DNA from: Streptomyces sp. NBS 14/10 | GTDB lineage: Bacteria; Actinomycetota; Actinomycetes; Streptomycetales; Streptomycetaceae | Direction of reading: 5' to 3' | Assembly (NCBI RefSeq): GCF_002224125.1 | Contig: NZ_NCSM01000007.1 | Span: forward strand, 793,371 to 857,370 | Length of the DNA stretch: 64,000 nt | Made by a program: the position numbers and the translations under genes | Shown here: piece after piece, positions 11,295 through 18,990 of the stretch | Numbering within the stretch: the stretch's first letter is position 1 | Layout: the number at the start of each line of letters is the position of its first letter | Notes under the pieces: model-generated | The model's database searches: none | What the model was told of the DNA's origin: nothing | What the model saw: only the letters and a program-made list of their open reading frames with translations

Positions 11295-11342
11295 CCGCTG
11301 ACCGTACGAGGGGTCTCGTATGACCGCTCGTACGGTCAGCGG
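11295..11342. terminator. Strong hairpin after sdhB, between convergent genes
   Basis: A 16-bp perfect inverted repeat: CCGCTGACCGTACGAG at 11295-11310 and CTCGTACGGTCAGCGG at 11327-11342. It lies 8 bases after the sdhB stop and before the convergent MFS gene end, so it can terminate in both directions. No T-tract is present. Confidence 0.8.
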
Positions 11343-11369
11343 GGCAAGGTGGCGGCGGTGCGACGGTGC

Positions 11370-12551
11370 TCAGACCGCCGCCGCCACCGGGGTCTCGCGC
11401 CGCGCCTCGCGTCGGCGCAGGGATACCGTCAGGCCGAGCGTGGCCAGCGCGACGAGCATCATCAGCGCGCTGGTCCACACCGGCGAGCGGAAGCCGAGGC
11501 CCGCGTCGATGGCGAGCCCGCCGAACCACGGGCCCGCCGTGTTGCCGACGTTGAACGCCGCGGTGGTGAACCCGCCCGCGAGGGTGGGCGCGCCATCGGC
11601 CAGATAGAAGGTGCGCGAGGTCAGGACCGGCGCGATGCCGAACGCGAGCAGGCCCTGGACGAAGACCAGCACGAACACGGCCACCGCGACCCCGGCGCTC
11701 AGGGCCAGCACGGCCCAGCCGAGCGTCAGCGCGCTCATGCCGGTCAGCAGGATCAGATACGGCCGGGCGTCGGCGATCCGGCCCCCGACGGTGATGCCGA
11801 CGAACGCGCCCACGCCGAACAGCACCAGCATCGCGGGCACCCACCCGGCGCCGTAGCCGCTGACCTCGGTGAGCAGCGGGGCGAGATAGGTGAAGGTGCA
11901 GAAGGTCGCGCCCTGGACCAGGGCGTTCATGGCGTAGGCGGTCAGCAGCTGGGCACCGACCAGCGAACGCAGCTCGGCGCGCAGCCCGGCCGAGGGCGCG
12001 TCGGGGCGACCGGCCGGGATCGAGGCCAGGACGGCGGCGACACCGGCGACGGACAGTACGGCCACCGCCCAGAACGCCGACCGCCAGCCCCACAGCTGGC
12101 CCAGCACAGCCCCGCCGGGCACACCCGCCACACAGGCCACCGTGACCCCGCCCACGACCACGGACATCGCACGGGCCTTTTTGTCCGGCTCGACCATGCT
12201 GACCGCGGCCCCCGCGGCCACGGCCCAGAAACCGGCGCTGGCGAGCGCGCCGACGATCCGGGTCGCCAGCAGTACGCCGTAGTCGTCCGTGACCGCCCCG
12301 ACGACATGGGCGGCGGCGAACGCCACCAGGAACGCCACCAGCGCGGTCCGCCGCGGCCAGCGCAAGGTGAGCATCGCGAGCAGTGGCCCGCCGACGACCA
12401 TTCCGATGGCGAACGCCGAGGTCAGAAAGCCGGCCTGGGGGATGGAGACGCCGAGGTCGGCGGCGATGTCCGGCACCAGACCGGACAGCATGAACTCGGA
12501 AGTGGCCTGGGCGAATACGGCCAGTCCGAGCATGTAGACGGCAAAGGGCAT
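11370..12551 (-). CDS. MFS efflux transporter, chloramphenicol-exporter (Cml/Cmx) type
   Basis: A 393-residue, 12-helix major facilitator. The N-terminus MPFAVYMLGLAVFAQATSEF and the segments LVPDIAADLGVS and FCTFTYLAPLLT closely resemble the Streptomyces chloramphenicol exporters Cml/CmlR. The start ATG 12551 is preceded by GGGGAG. An in-frame GTG at 12641 would add 30 charged residues and is unlikely. The SD is complementary to an upstream segment (see 12556-12617), so expression may be controlled by RNA folding, as reported for cml-type genes. The drug exported here is inferred. Confidence 0.87.
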   Translation of the reverse strand: MPFAVYMLGLAVFAQATSEFMLSGLVPDIAADLGVSIPQAGFLTSAFAIGMVVGGPLLAMLTLRWPRRTALVAFLVAFAAAHVVGAVTDDYGVLLATRIVGALASAGFWAVAAGAAVSMVEPDKKARAMSVVVGGVTVACVAGVPGGAVLGQLWGWRSAFWAVAVLSVAGVAAVLASIPAGRPDAPSAGLRAELRSLVGAQLLTAYAMNALVQGATFCTFTYLAPLLTEVSGYGAGWVPAMLVLFGVGAFVGITVGGRIADARPYLILLTGMSALTLGWAVLALSAGVAVAVFVLVFVQGLLAFGIAPVLTSRTFYLADGAPTLAGGFTTAAFNVGNTAGPWFGGLAIDAGLGFRSPVWTSALMMLVALATLGLTVSLRRREARRETPVAAAV

Positions 12552-12555
12552 ACGG

Positions 12556-12617
12556 GAACTCCCCGAGTGGAAGTGACGGAATCTGCGAACGGGCAGCGTT
12601 CGCCGACGGGAGAGTTC
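12556..12617 (-). promoter_or_regulatory. SD-sequestering leader of the MFS exporter
   Basis: On the minus strand the SD segment GGGGAGTTC (12564-12556) can pair with GAACTCTCCC (12617-12608). Between them sits a perfect 7-bp hairpin, GCGAACG/CGTTCGC (12585-12603). The nested layout would hide the ribosome site until the outer stem is opened, as in translational attenuation. No clear leader peptide was identified. Confidence 0.5.
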
Positions 12618-12640
12618 GCCGAGGTGCGCTCGCCAGAACA

Positions 12641-12672
12641 CGTCACCACACTCGAGTCAAGCGTGTGTGACG
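12641..12672. promoter_or_regulatory. Dyad upstream of MFS leader
   Basis: CGTCACCACAC (12641-12651) and GTGTGTGACG (12663-12672) are inverted copies differing by one inserted C, with an 11-base spacer. A minus-strand TTGACT lies within the spacer (12660-12655) and could be a -35 element, which would make this an operator over the exporter promoter. No matching -10 is convincing. Confidence 0.4.
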
Positions 12673-12745
12673 GAAGGGAGCGCAAGGGAAAGGGATGGGA
12701 ATCGAGTCCGGTCGGAGTCGTCCGCTGCCCATGATTAAGGGGTTT

Positions 12746-13003
12746 TCCGTAATTCGCCGACCCTGCGAGCTGGTATGGTCGGCTATGGCCGATAAGACGG
12801 CCTGCGTGAGTCAACCGCATGAGGTATTGACCACCGGCTTGCCGGTACAACACCTGCGGCAGCCCGCTGAACTGCGGGCCTCTGCTCACCGAATTCCGGA
12901 TAGGCCCCGAGCAACCCCGGATGAGACACCGCAAGGTGACCACGCCGGAGCGCCCGGACCAGCCGAACCGGATGCAGTCCGTAGCTCCTTCGGGAATTAC
13001 GGA
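12746..13003 (+). ncRNA. Candidate structured RNA, family not recognised
   Basis: About 258 bases in a 560-base gap hold no plausible gene but many nested helices. A 10-bp closing stem joins TCCGTAATTC (12746-12755) and GAATTACGGA (12994-13003). Inside it are GCCGACC/GGTCGGC (12756-12762/12777-12783), GGCCG/CGGCC (12787-12791/12798-12802), CCGC-AGGT with ACCT-GCGG (12815-12825/12852-12859), and ACCGG-CTTG-CCGGT (12833-12846). Further on are GCCCGC/GCGGGC (12862-12867/12874-12879), TCCGG/CCGGA (12895-12899/12917-12921), CACC-GCAA-GGTG (12927-12938) and CGGAC/GTCCG (12955-12959/12977-12981). Three loops are canonical stable tetraloops with their preferred closing pairs on the plus strand only: G(CTTG)C, C(GCAA)G, and C(TTCG)G in an alternative 3' hairpin. 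Both flanking genes read minus, so this would be a stand-alone transcript. Confidence 0.6.
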
Positions 13004-13029
13004 TCAAGTCTTAGGGTCTGTCGGACTCC

Positions 13030-13061
13030 GGGCTGCTCATGATCCCGCACCGTAGCAGCCC
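13030..13061 (+). terminator. Possible terminator of the structured RNA
   Basis: GGGCTGCT (13030-13037) and AGCAGCCC (13054-13061) form an 8-bp perfect inverted repeat 27 bases after the closing helix of the candidate RNA. Confidence 0.35.
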
Positions 13062-13112
13062 CGCCCATGCCTGTGCCACGGATTTGCCGGTGTACCGGTG
13101 GGGTTGCTTCAG

Positions 13113-13140
13113 CGGTGGGGCCGCCAGGGTGGCCCCACCG
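13113..13140 (-). terminator. Terminator after the PH-domain operon
   Basis: A perfect 10-bp inverted repeat, CGGTGGGGCC (13113-13122) and GGCCCCACCG (13131-13140), with an 8-base loop, lies 20 bases past the stop of the minus-strand PH-domain gene. Confidence 0.75.
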
Positions 13141-13146
13141 GTCACT

Positions 13147-13188
13147 TCACAAGGAACTCGTCACAAGGAACCCGTCACAAGGAACTCG
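13147..13188. repeat. Three tandem 14-bp units across a stop codon
   Basis: Units TCACAAGGAACTCG (13147-13160), TCACAAGGAACCCG (13161-13174) and TCACAAGGAACTCG (13175-13188). The stop codon of the minus-strand PH-domain gene is the TCA at 13161-13163, in the middle unit. Since 14 is not a multiple of 3, each copy changes the C-terminal reading. Confidence 0.95.
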
Positions 13189-14897
13189 TCGAGGATCCCC
13201 GGAGCCGCCGCATCCGCGAATGCCGCCGCCTCCCCGGCCGCCATATCGGGGATGCGGTAGCCGTCCTCGCCCGCCGCGACGGCCGCCGTCACGGTCGTGA
13301 CCCCGGCCCGGCGCGACATCGGGCTGTCGGTGAACGTCCAGGCCAGTACGGCCCGGCGGTCCAGGGCGACCGTGTCGCGGCTGAAGGTGCCGGAGCGGAT
13401 GAGCAGATAGCCGTCGTGACCACCCGCCAGACCGTGGCCGAGCGCGCGATACGCGTCGCGCGCCAGGGCGTACAGGACGGGGGTCGCGACGAGGAGGAAG
13501 CCCCCGGCGCAGTACAGCAGTACGGGCGTCAGCAGCGCCCCGAGCACGGCGAGGGCGGCCGTCACCGGAGCCACGACCCACACCATGCCGCGCATGACCC
13601 GGCGGCGGAGCGCGGCGCGCGGATGCCGGGTCAACTCGGGCCGGCCGAAGAGCGCTTCACCGATGGGCGCGTGGGCAGGCCGGGTGGGCGAGACGGGCCG
13701 GACGTGCGAGGCGGACCTGGCGTACGAGACAGACCGGACGGGCGGAACAGACCTGGTGTGCGAGGCGGACTGGACGGACGAGGCGGGCAGAGCGTGCGAG
13801 GCGGACGGGGAATGCGAGCCGGACCGGGCGTGCCGGCCGCGTGGCGCGCCGGGGCGCGCGAGCATACCGGTCAGCACCCGCAGGGCCTCCGCGCGCGGGG
13901 CGGGCGGGAGCACCGCGCTGCGCGTACGGTTCTCCTCACGGTTGCCCAAGCCACTCGCCACGGCCCGTACGGCCGCGCCCCCGGCCGCGCGCAGCAGCAT
14001 CGGTTCGCGCAGCACCGCGCCGCGCAGCCGGGCGCGTTCGATGGAGACCGAGCGGGTGGTGAGCAGTCCGCGCCGCACCTGGAGGGTGCCCGCGTCGGCC
14101 CACTCCAGGCGGTACCGCCACCAGTTCTCGGCGTAGACGGCGACCGCGCCGACGCCGCCCACGGCGGCCACGGCCAGCAGGGCGAGCGGGATGGTCACCC
14201 ACAGCACGCTGTTGCCGAAGTCCTCAAAGGCGTGGCGGACGGGGCCGATGCGCCACGGCTCCACGCCAACGCCGTCCAGTACCCGCCACACCGCGCCCAC
14301 GACCACGAACACCCCTCCGAAGACCCAGAACGTGAACGGGGCGTAGCGCAGCCAGCGCGGGTCCCCGGTGGACAGGACCGGCTCGGCGGCGGTGTCGCCG
14401 GTGCCCGCGCGGGCCAGCAGTTCGGCGCGCAGCCGCTCGGCGGCGGGGCGGGTGAGGGCTTCCAGGGTGAGCCCGTCGCGGCTGCCGTTCGCGCCGGTGG
14501 TGCCCGCGCGCAGCACGACGAGGCCGAAGAGCCGCTGTACGGGGTTGGCTGTCAGGTCGACGTTGCGTACGCGGTGCAGCGGGATGGCGCGCCGGCGGCG
14601 GGTGAACAGGCCGCTGCGCAGCTCGAAGGAGTCGGCGGTGACGCGGTAGCGGGTGCGGGACCAGCCGATCAGCCCGGCGATGGTGACGACGGCGAAGGAG
14701 GCCGCGACGATGGCGAGGGTGATCCAGGCCCGGTTGCCCAGGCGGCCGCCGGTGGCCAGCGCGGTGAGCGCGAGCGAGCCGAGCGGGGCCGCCATCCAGC
14801 TGCAGTGGACGGCGATGGTGCGGGGGTCGAGCGAACGCCACCCGGCCCCCTGCGAGTCGGCTGCCGGGTGGCCGGCGCCCATGAGGTGAGCGGTCAC
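13161..14897 (-). CDS. PH-domain membrane protein, YdbT-like
   Basis: A 578-residue membrane protein with pairs of hydrophobic helices (about residues 38-80, 190-260 and 430-480), each followed by a bacterial PH (bPH2/DUF304) domain. The domains include YRVTADSFELRSGLFTRRRR, RYRLEWADAGTLQVRRGLL and DGYLLIRSGTFSRDTVALD. A Ser/Arg/Pro-rich low-complexity stretch (about residues 350-410) interrupts the protein. The GTG start overlaps the YdbS-like stop by 4 bases. In Bacillus the YdbS-YdbT pair protects against certain antimicrobial peptides, so a cell-envelope defence role is a reasonable inference. Tandem 14-base repeats cover its 3' end. Confidence 0.82.
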   Translation of the reverse strand: MTAHLMGAGHPAADSQGAGWRSLDPRTIAVHCSWMAAPLGSLALTALATGGRLGNRAWITLAIVAASFAVVTIAGLIGWSRTRYRVTADSFELRSGLFTRRRRAIPLHRVRNVDLTANPVQRLFGLVVLRAGTTGANGSRDGLTLEALTRPAAERLRAELLARAGTGDTAAEPVLSTGDPRWLRYAPFTFWVFGGVFVVVGAVWRVLDGVGVEPWRIGPVRHAFEDFGNSVLWVTIPLALLAVAAVGGVGAVAVYAENWWRYRLEWADAGTLQVRRGLLTTRSVSIERARLRGAVLREPMLLRAAGGAAVRAVASGLGNREENRTRSAVLPPAPRAEALRVLTGMLARPGAPRGRHARSGSHSPSASHALPASSVQSASHTRSVPPVRSVSYARSASHVRPVSPTRPAHAPIGEALFGRPELTRHPRAALRRRVMRGMVWVVAPVTAALAVLGALLTPVLLYCAGGFLLVATPVLYALARDAYRALGHGLAGGHDGYLLIRSGTFSRDTVALDRRAVLAWTFTDSPMSRRAGVTTVTAAVAAGEDGYRIPDMAAGEAAAFADAAAPGILDEFLVTGSL

Positions 14898-15427
14898 GCG
14901 GCATCACCCGGCACCAGCTGCGCCGCGTCGCCGATGCGCCGCGCCAGTTCCTCCGCGTCGGCGTCGGAGAGCCCGGCGATACGGATGTCGCCCGCCGTGG
15001 AGGCGGTGGTGACGGTGACGGTGGCCAGCCCGAAGGCCTGCTGGAGCGGGCCGCGCGCGGTGTCGACGGTCTGCACCCGCGTCAGCGGGGCGATCCGCCG
15101 CTTGCGCCAGAGCCAGCCGCTCGCCGCGTAGACCGCGCGCTCCCCCAGCTCCCAGGCGTGTGTGCGGTACCGCCACCGCGGCATGGCCCAGACGTATCCG
15201 AGGGCGGGCAGCACCAGCGTGACCAGCAGCAGCGGGCCGAGCCAGGGCAGCGCGCCGGAGAAGAAGAGCAGCGAGAGGACAAGCAGGGTGACGGCGGTCA
15301 GCAGCATGGGCCCGCTGACGACGAGCAGCGCCTGCACGGTCCACCAGCGGCGGGCGCGCGGGTCGACGCCATGGAGCGGTGCCCTGAGCTGGGGCCTGAG
15401 TTGGGGCCTGGGGACGGGCATGGACAT
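14894..15427 (-). CDS. PH-domain membrane protein, YdbS-like
   Basis: A 177-residue protein. Two adjacent hydrophobic helices (about residues 30-85, VQALLVVSGPMLLTAVTLLV and ALPWLGPLLLVTLVLP) are followed by one bPH2 domain (WRYRTHAWELGERAVYAASG, then IAPLTRVQTVDTARGPLQQAF). The start is ATG 15427, 13 bases after a GGGGG-containing SD. A longer upstream reading would pass through the TetR operator region. It is coupled to the YdbT-like gene and divergent from a TetR regulator, which probably controls both. Confidence 0.82.
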   Translation of the reverse strand: MSMPVPRPQLRPQLRAPLHGVDPRARRWWTVQALLVVSGPMLLTAVTLLVLSLLFFSGALPWLGPLLLVTLVLPALGYVWAMPRWRYRTHAWELGERAVYAASGWLWRKRRIAPLTRVQTVDTARGPLQQAFGLATVTVTTASTAGDIRIAGLSDADAEELARRIGDAAQLVPGDAA

Positions 15428-15451
15428 GGGAGATTCCCCCCGAGGGTTTTT

Positions 15452-15505
15452 CAAGTCAACTGTATTGGCACGCGTCCGCCACGGTATAGCAATACGATTG
15501 ACTTG
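15452..15505. promoter_or_regulatory. Divergent operator/promoter between ydbS-like and tetR genes
   Basis: Two inverted 16-mers, CAAGTCAACTGTATTG (15452-15467) and CAATACGATTGACTTG (15490-15505), match except at the three central bases and flank a 22-base spacer. Each contains a TTGACTT that could be a -35 element reading outward. The symmetry suggests one regulator, probably the adjacent TetR, binding both sides. Confidence 0.7.
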
Positions 15506-15529
15506 CAAAAGTGGGAAAGGGAGAACGGC

Positions 15530-16135
15530 ATGCCCAAACGGGTGGACCACGAGGAACGGCGCAGACAGATCGCCCAGGCGCTGTGGCGGATCGCCGCCGC
15601 GCGCGGCCTCGACGGCGCGAGCCTGCGCGATGTCGCCGCGGAGGCGGGCATCTCGCTCGGGCAGCTCCAGCACTACTTCACCAGCAAGGACGACATGATC
15701 GTCTTCGCGCTCGGCCATATCGAGCAGCTGGCCCAGCGGCGCATCCGGGCCCGCATCGAGGCGCTGCCGGGCGCCCCCACGCCCCGGGTCGTCCTCCGCG
15801 AGACGCTTGCCGAGATGCTGCCGCTGGACGAGGCGAGCCGCACCGGCTATCTGGTGCAGGTCTCCTACTTCATACGCGCCGTCAACGACGAGCGGCTGCG
15901 CGCCCACGCCCAGGAGGGCATCGCGGACCTACGGGCCTTCTTCGCCGACCAGTTGAAGGCGGCCATCGCCCAGGGGGAGGTGTCCGCGGACCGGGATCCC
16001 GACCGCGAGGCCGCGCTGCTGATCGCGCTGACGGACGGGCTCTCCGCCGCCGTCCTGATGGAGTACGACAGCGCGCAGGGGGCCCTGGCCCTGGTCGATC
16101 TGCATCTGGCGCGCCTCTTCAGCGGCCCCGCCTGA
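15530..16135 (+). CDS. TetR-family transcriptional regulator
   Basis: A 201-residue protein. The helix-turn-helix is at residues 8-55: RRRQIAQALWRIAAARGLDG, then LRDVAAEAGISLGQLQHYFTSKDDM. The C-terminal part is the all-helical TetR ligand/dimer domain of the BetI-like or TetR_C_6 type. The start is ATG 15530, after GGGAAAGGGAGA. It is divergent from the ydbS/ydbT-like pair across a long inverted repeat, so autoregulation and control of that pair are likely. The ligand is unknown. Confidence 0.9.
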   Translation: MPKRVDHEERRRQIAQALWRIAAARGLDGASLRDVAAEAGISLGQLQHYFTSKDDMIVFALGHIEQLAQRRIRARIEALPGAPTPRVVLRETLAEMLPLDEASRTGYLVQVSYFIRAVNDERLRAHAQEGIADLRAFFADQLKAAIAQGEVSADRDPDREAALLIALTDGLSAAVLMEYDSAQGALALVDLHLARLFSGPA

Positions 16136-16160
16136 GGCCACGCGCCCCCTGCCTGCCGCC

Positions 16161-18251
16161 CTACGTGGTGTGGCCGCCCCGTCCGGGCTTGACCGCGAGC
16201 GCCTGCGGCAGGTCGTCCAGCGCCTCCACCAGCAGTTCGGCGCCGCGCACCGCCACCCCCGGGCGCTCCGCCTCCTCGTCCTGCCACCGCTCCAGTGCCT
16301 CGTGCACCGGACCCCAGTCGGGCGCCCGGCGCCCCCGTACGGCCGTCACCGCCCCCGGCAGCGCCCCTTGGAGCGCCGCCGCGAACTCCTCGGCCCCCTT
16401 GGACGGGGGCGCGTCCTGGGCGGGCAGATGCGCCTCGAGCAGCATGGTGACCCGCCCCGTGGTGGACAGCGCCGTCTGCGCGGCGCGGGCCGCGCCGCGG
16501 GACAGCCCGCGGTGGCGCACCGGCTCATGGTGGGCCCGCGCCTCGCTCTGCTCCCAGGCCGACCGCGCGGCCCGCGCGTCCAGCAGCGCCTCCCGCACCT
16601 GGCGGGGGCGGCGGTCGGCCGGGCGGGCGTGCACATCGAAGACGGCGACGGCGTAACGGCCGTTGGTCTCCAGCCAGTCGGCCAGCCGGTCCCGTAGCAG
16701 CGGCGTCTCCCAGGCGGGGAAGACGACATACGCGGCCATCGCCAGCACCCCGCCCAGCAGGGTCAGCGCCACCCGCGCCGCCACCGTCTGCGACCAGCCC
16801 TCGCCCACGATGCCCAACAGGAAGACGACATACCCGGTCACACAGGCGGAGGCGACGATGAAGCCGGTGCGCATCAGGAGGTAGAGCGCGGCGGCGCAGA
16901 CCACGGCCAGCGCCGCGCTCACATACGGACCGGGGTGGGCCAGCGCCATCACCGCACCGCCGAGCACCACGCCGCCCAGGGTGCCCATGAAGCGCGCGAC
17001 GCCGCGCGAGAAGGTCTGGCCGAAGTCAGGACGCATCACCATCACCGAGGTGAGCGGCGCCCAGTAGCCATGGCCCCACGGCAGCATGCTCCCCAGCAGA
17101 TAGCCGCAGGAGGCGACCGCGGACACCCGCACCGCGTGCCGCAGCACGGGCGAGGACCAGCGCGCCTCGCGCCGCAGGGCGCGCAGCGCCACCGGCACCA
17201 TGCCGGGGACGGTGGGCCGGGGCAGATACCGGCGGTCCTTGGCCCCTTCGGCCGTCACGGCCTCCACCGGTTCGTCCGAGGACTCCACCACATCGGCCAC
17301 CAGCGCCATCAGCCGCAGCGCGGCCCGGCGGGCCGCGCCGCTGAGCATCGGCCCGGTCGGGGGCACCTCGAGCACCGCCATGGCGTCCGGCGGCAGCCGC
17401 ACCGGTTTGCCCCAGCGGATCGCATGCGCCACGGCGTCCAGCACGGTGGCCGTCGCGCCCAGCAGATCGCGCACCCGGTCGCGCTCGGGCCCCTCGGGCG
17501 CGGCGCCGACCACCGGATCGGCGAGCGAGGCCAGCACCGGCCGGATCCGCTCGGCGAGCAGCCGGTAGCCGCGCAGCTGGCGCGGGCGCCGCCGGGCCTG
17601 GCGGGGGGTCAGGGCGGCGGCGCTCCTGGCCTCCATCAGCGGCTGCGGGTCGAACGGCGCCACCGGGTCGTGGCGCAGCCGGCGCGCGTAGTCGGCCACC
17701 GCGGCGAGGGCGTCCGCGAGGGCGTCGCGCTGCACCCCCCACGGCCGGACCGGGAACAGCACGATGAGCGCGGCCTGCACCACCCCGCCGAGCCCGATCA
17801 GGGCGGTGTGCTGGAGCGCGCCCAGCACCGAGGTCGGGAGGGTGACGGTGACCAGCATGACCGCGACCATCTGGGTGGAGACCAGCCCGGACACCGGGCC
17901 GACCGCCCACGCCATCCCGGTCAGCAGCGTCCAGACGGCGACCATGACCACGAAGGTCGCGGTGTGGGCGGCGGCCAGATAGCCGAGGAACGTGGACACC
18001 GCGAGCCCGCCCGCCGCGGCCAGCGCCAGCGCGGGGCGCGGCCGCCAGCTGCGCTGGAAGGTCGCGATCCCCGAGGAGAAGGCGCCGAACGCGGAGGAGA
18101 CGGCGAGCGCCGGTGAGCCGAGCCACATGGTCACACCGATGACCAGCGCGACCCCGCACGCGCCGCGCAGCGCGACCAGCGGCTCCATCCTGGTGCGCTC
18201 GATCGCAAGCCCGGCGCGTGCGGTCGCCTTCAAGGCGTGTGACCAGGTCAT
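16161..18251 (-). CDS. FUSC-family membrane transporter
   Basis: A 696-residue protein with two clusters of about five to six membrane helices (residues 25-170 and 375-520), each followed by a cytoplasmic helical region, the layout of FUSC/aromatic-acid-exporter proteins (YccS/AaeB-like). Recognisable segments are LVALRGACGVALVIGVTMWLG and WAPLTSVMVMRPDFGQTFSRGV, the latter a strong FUSC signature. Members are thought to export aromatic acids or similar small molecules. The start is ATG 18251. It is a single gene, convergent with the tetR gene (25 bases apart). Confidence 0.85.
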   Translation of the reverse strand: MTWSHALKATARAGLAIERTRMEPLVALRGACGVALVIGVTMWLGSPALAVSSAFGAFSSGIATFQRSWRPRPALALAAAGGLAVSTFLGYLAAAHTATFVVMVAVWTLLTGMAWAVGPVSGLVSTQMVAVMLVTVTLPTSVLGALQHTALIGLGGVVQAALIVLFPVRPWGVQRDALADALAAVADYARRLRHDPVAPFDPQPLMEARSAAALTPRQARRRPRQLRGYRLLAERIRPVLASLADPVVGAAPEGPERDRVRDLLGATATVLDAVAHAIRWGKPVRLPPDAMAVLEVPPTGPMLSGAARRAALRLMALVADVVESSDEPVEAVTAEGAKDRRYLPRPTVPGMVPVALRALRREARWSSPVLRHAVRVSAVASCGYLLGSMLPWGHGYWAPLTSVMVMRPDFGQTFSRGVARFMGTLGGVVLGGAVMALAHPGPYVSAALAVVCAAALYLLMRTGFIVASACVTGYVVFLLGIVGEGWSQTVAARVALTLLGGVLAMAAYVVFPAWETPLLRDRLADWLETNGRYAVAVFDVHARPADRRPRQVREALLDARAARSAWEQSEARAHHEPVRHRGLSRGAARAAQTALSTTGRVTMLLEAHLPAQDAPPSKGAEEFAAALQGALPGAVTAVRGRRAPDWGPVHEALERWQDEEAERPGVAVRGAELLVEALDDLPQALAVKPGRGGHTT

Positions 18252-18327
18252 ACGGTGAGACTACGGCGCTGATCCAGAGAAACTGAACCGGCCGTTCCGC
18301 ACTGGTTCATCACACCCGCGCGGTGTT

Positions 18328-18807
18328 TCAGCCGTCAGTGCCGCAGTAGACGTCGAGCAGCTTCATCGGCTTGCTGCCGTCGAGGTCCACGTACGCGGTG
18401 AAGGACGCGGTGCGCGGCGAGCCGTCCCATGTGGTGGTGATCGTCGCCCAGCCCACCCCTGCCGACTGGGCCGTGGTGACCTCTCCGACCTCGATGTCGC
18501 GCGGCGCGTTCTGCGCGCACAGCAGCACATCGAAGCCGGGGTTCTCGGCGGCCTTCTCCTTGAGCTGGTCCGAGACCAGGTGCTCCCGCTCCCAGGCGGT
18601 CGGGCCGTGGTTGCCGTAGAAGCCCTCCAGGAAGTGGTGGATCTCCTCCGCGGTGTAGCGGCCGTTGGGGTCGGTCTGTACGGAGGTCTGTACGGAGGTC
18701 TGCGCGGCAGCGGTCGCGGGCGAGCCGGCGGCGAGGACGAGGCCGAGGCCGAGCGCGGCCACGCAGCCACCGGCAAGGGCCGTCGAGCGGCGAAGAGAAC
18801 GAAGCAT
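18328..18807 (-). CDS. Small secreted protein of unknown function
   Basis: A 159-residue protein with a clear Sec signal peptide: RSLRRSTA, then a hydrophobic core and cleavage near ATAAA at about residue 35. The exported part begins with a short QTSV repeat. It has two cysteines (LLCAQN and VYCGTDG at the very C-terminus), which may form one disulfide. The fold looks like a small alpha/beta domain ending in TASFTAYVDLDGSKPMKLLD. No family was recognised with confidence. The start is supported by GGGGGA 8 bases upstream. Confidence 0.75.
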   Translation of the reverse strand: MLRSLRRSTALAGGCVAALGLGLVLAAGSPATAAAQTSVQTSVQTDPNGRYTAEEIHHFLEGFYGNHGPTAWEREHLVSDQLKEKAAENPGFDVLLCAQNAPRDIEVGEVTTAQSAGVGWATITTTWDGSPRTASFTAYVDLDGSKPMKLLDVYCGTDG

Positions 18808-18990
18808 CGAAAATCCCCCTGTGCAGTGCTGTATAGGTCTGTGTGCGGTCTTGTGACCATTGATCGGTCGAGTATCAAGAGAGACCCGCGCGCGGATCGG
18901 ATGGTTGCCCCCTCGCTCGGCAACGGGCGTGTAACGGCGATTAGCCTGTAGCGGTCATCGACCTGGAACCACCACAGGGGACTCGTAAAC

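Noticed and set aside
12422..12943. A 173-residue minus-strand open frame over the structured region
   Set aside because: Its composition is not protein-like, it overlaps the MFS gene out of frame, and the DNA is better explained by RNA helices.
12746..13003. Reading the structured region as the minus-strand 5' leader of the MFS gene
   Set aside because: On the minus strand the loops become CAAG, TTGC and CGAA, losing the tetraloop signatures seen on the plus strand. Not fully excluded.
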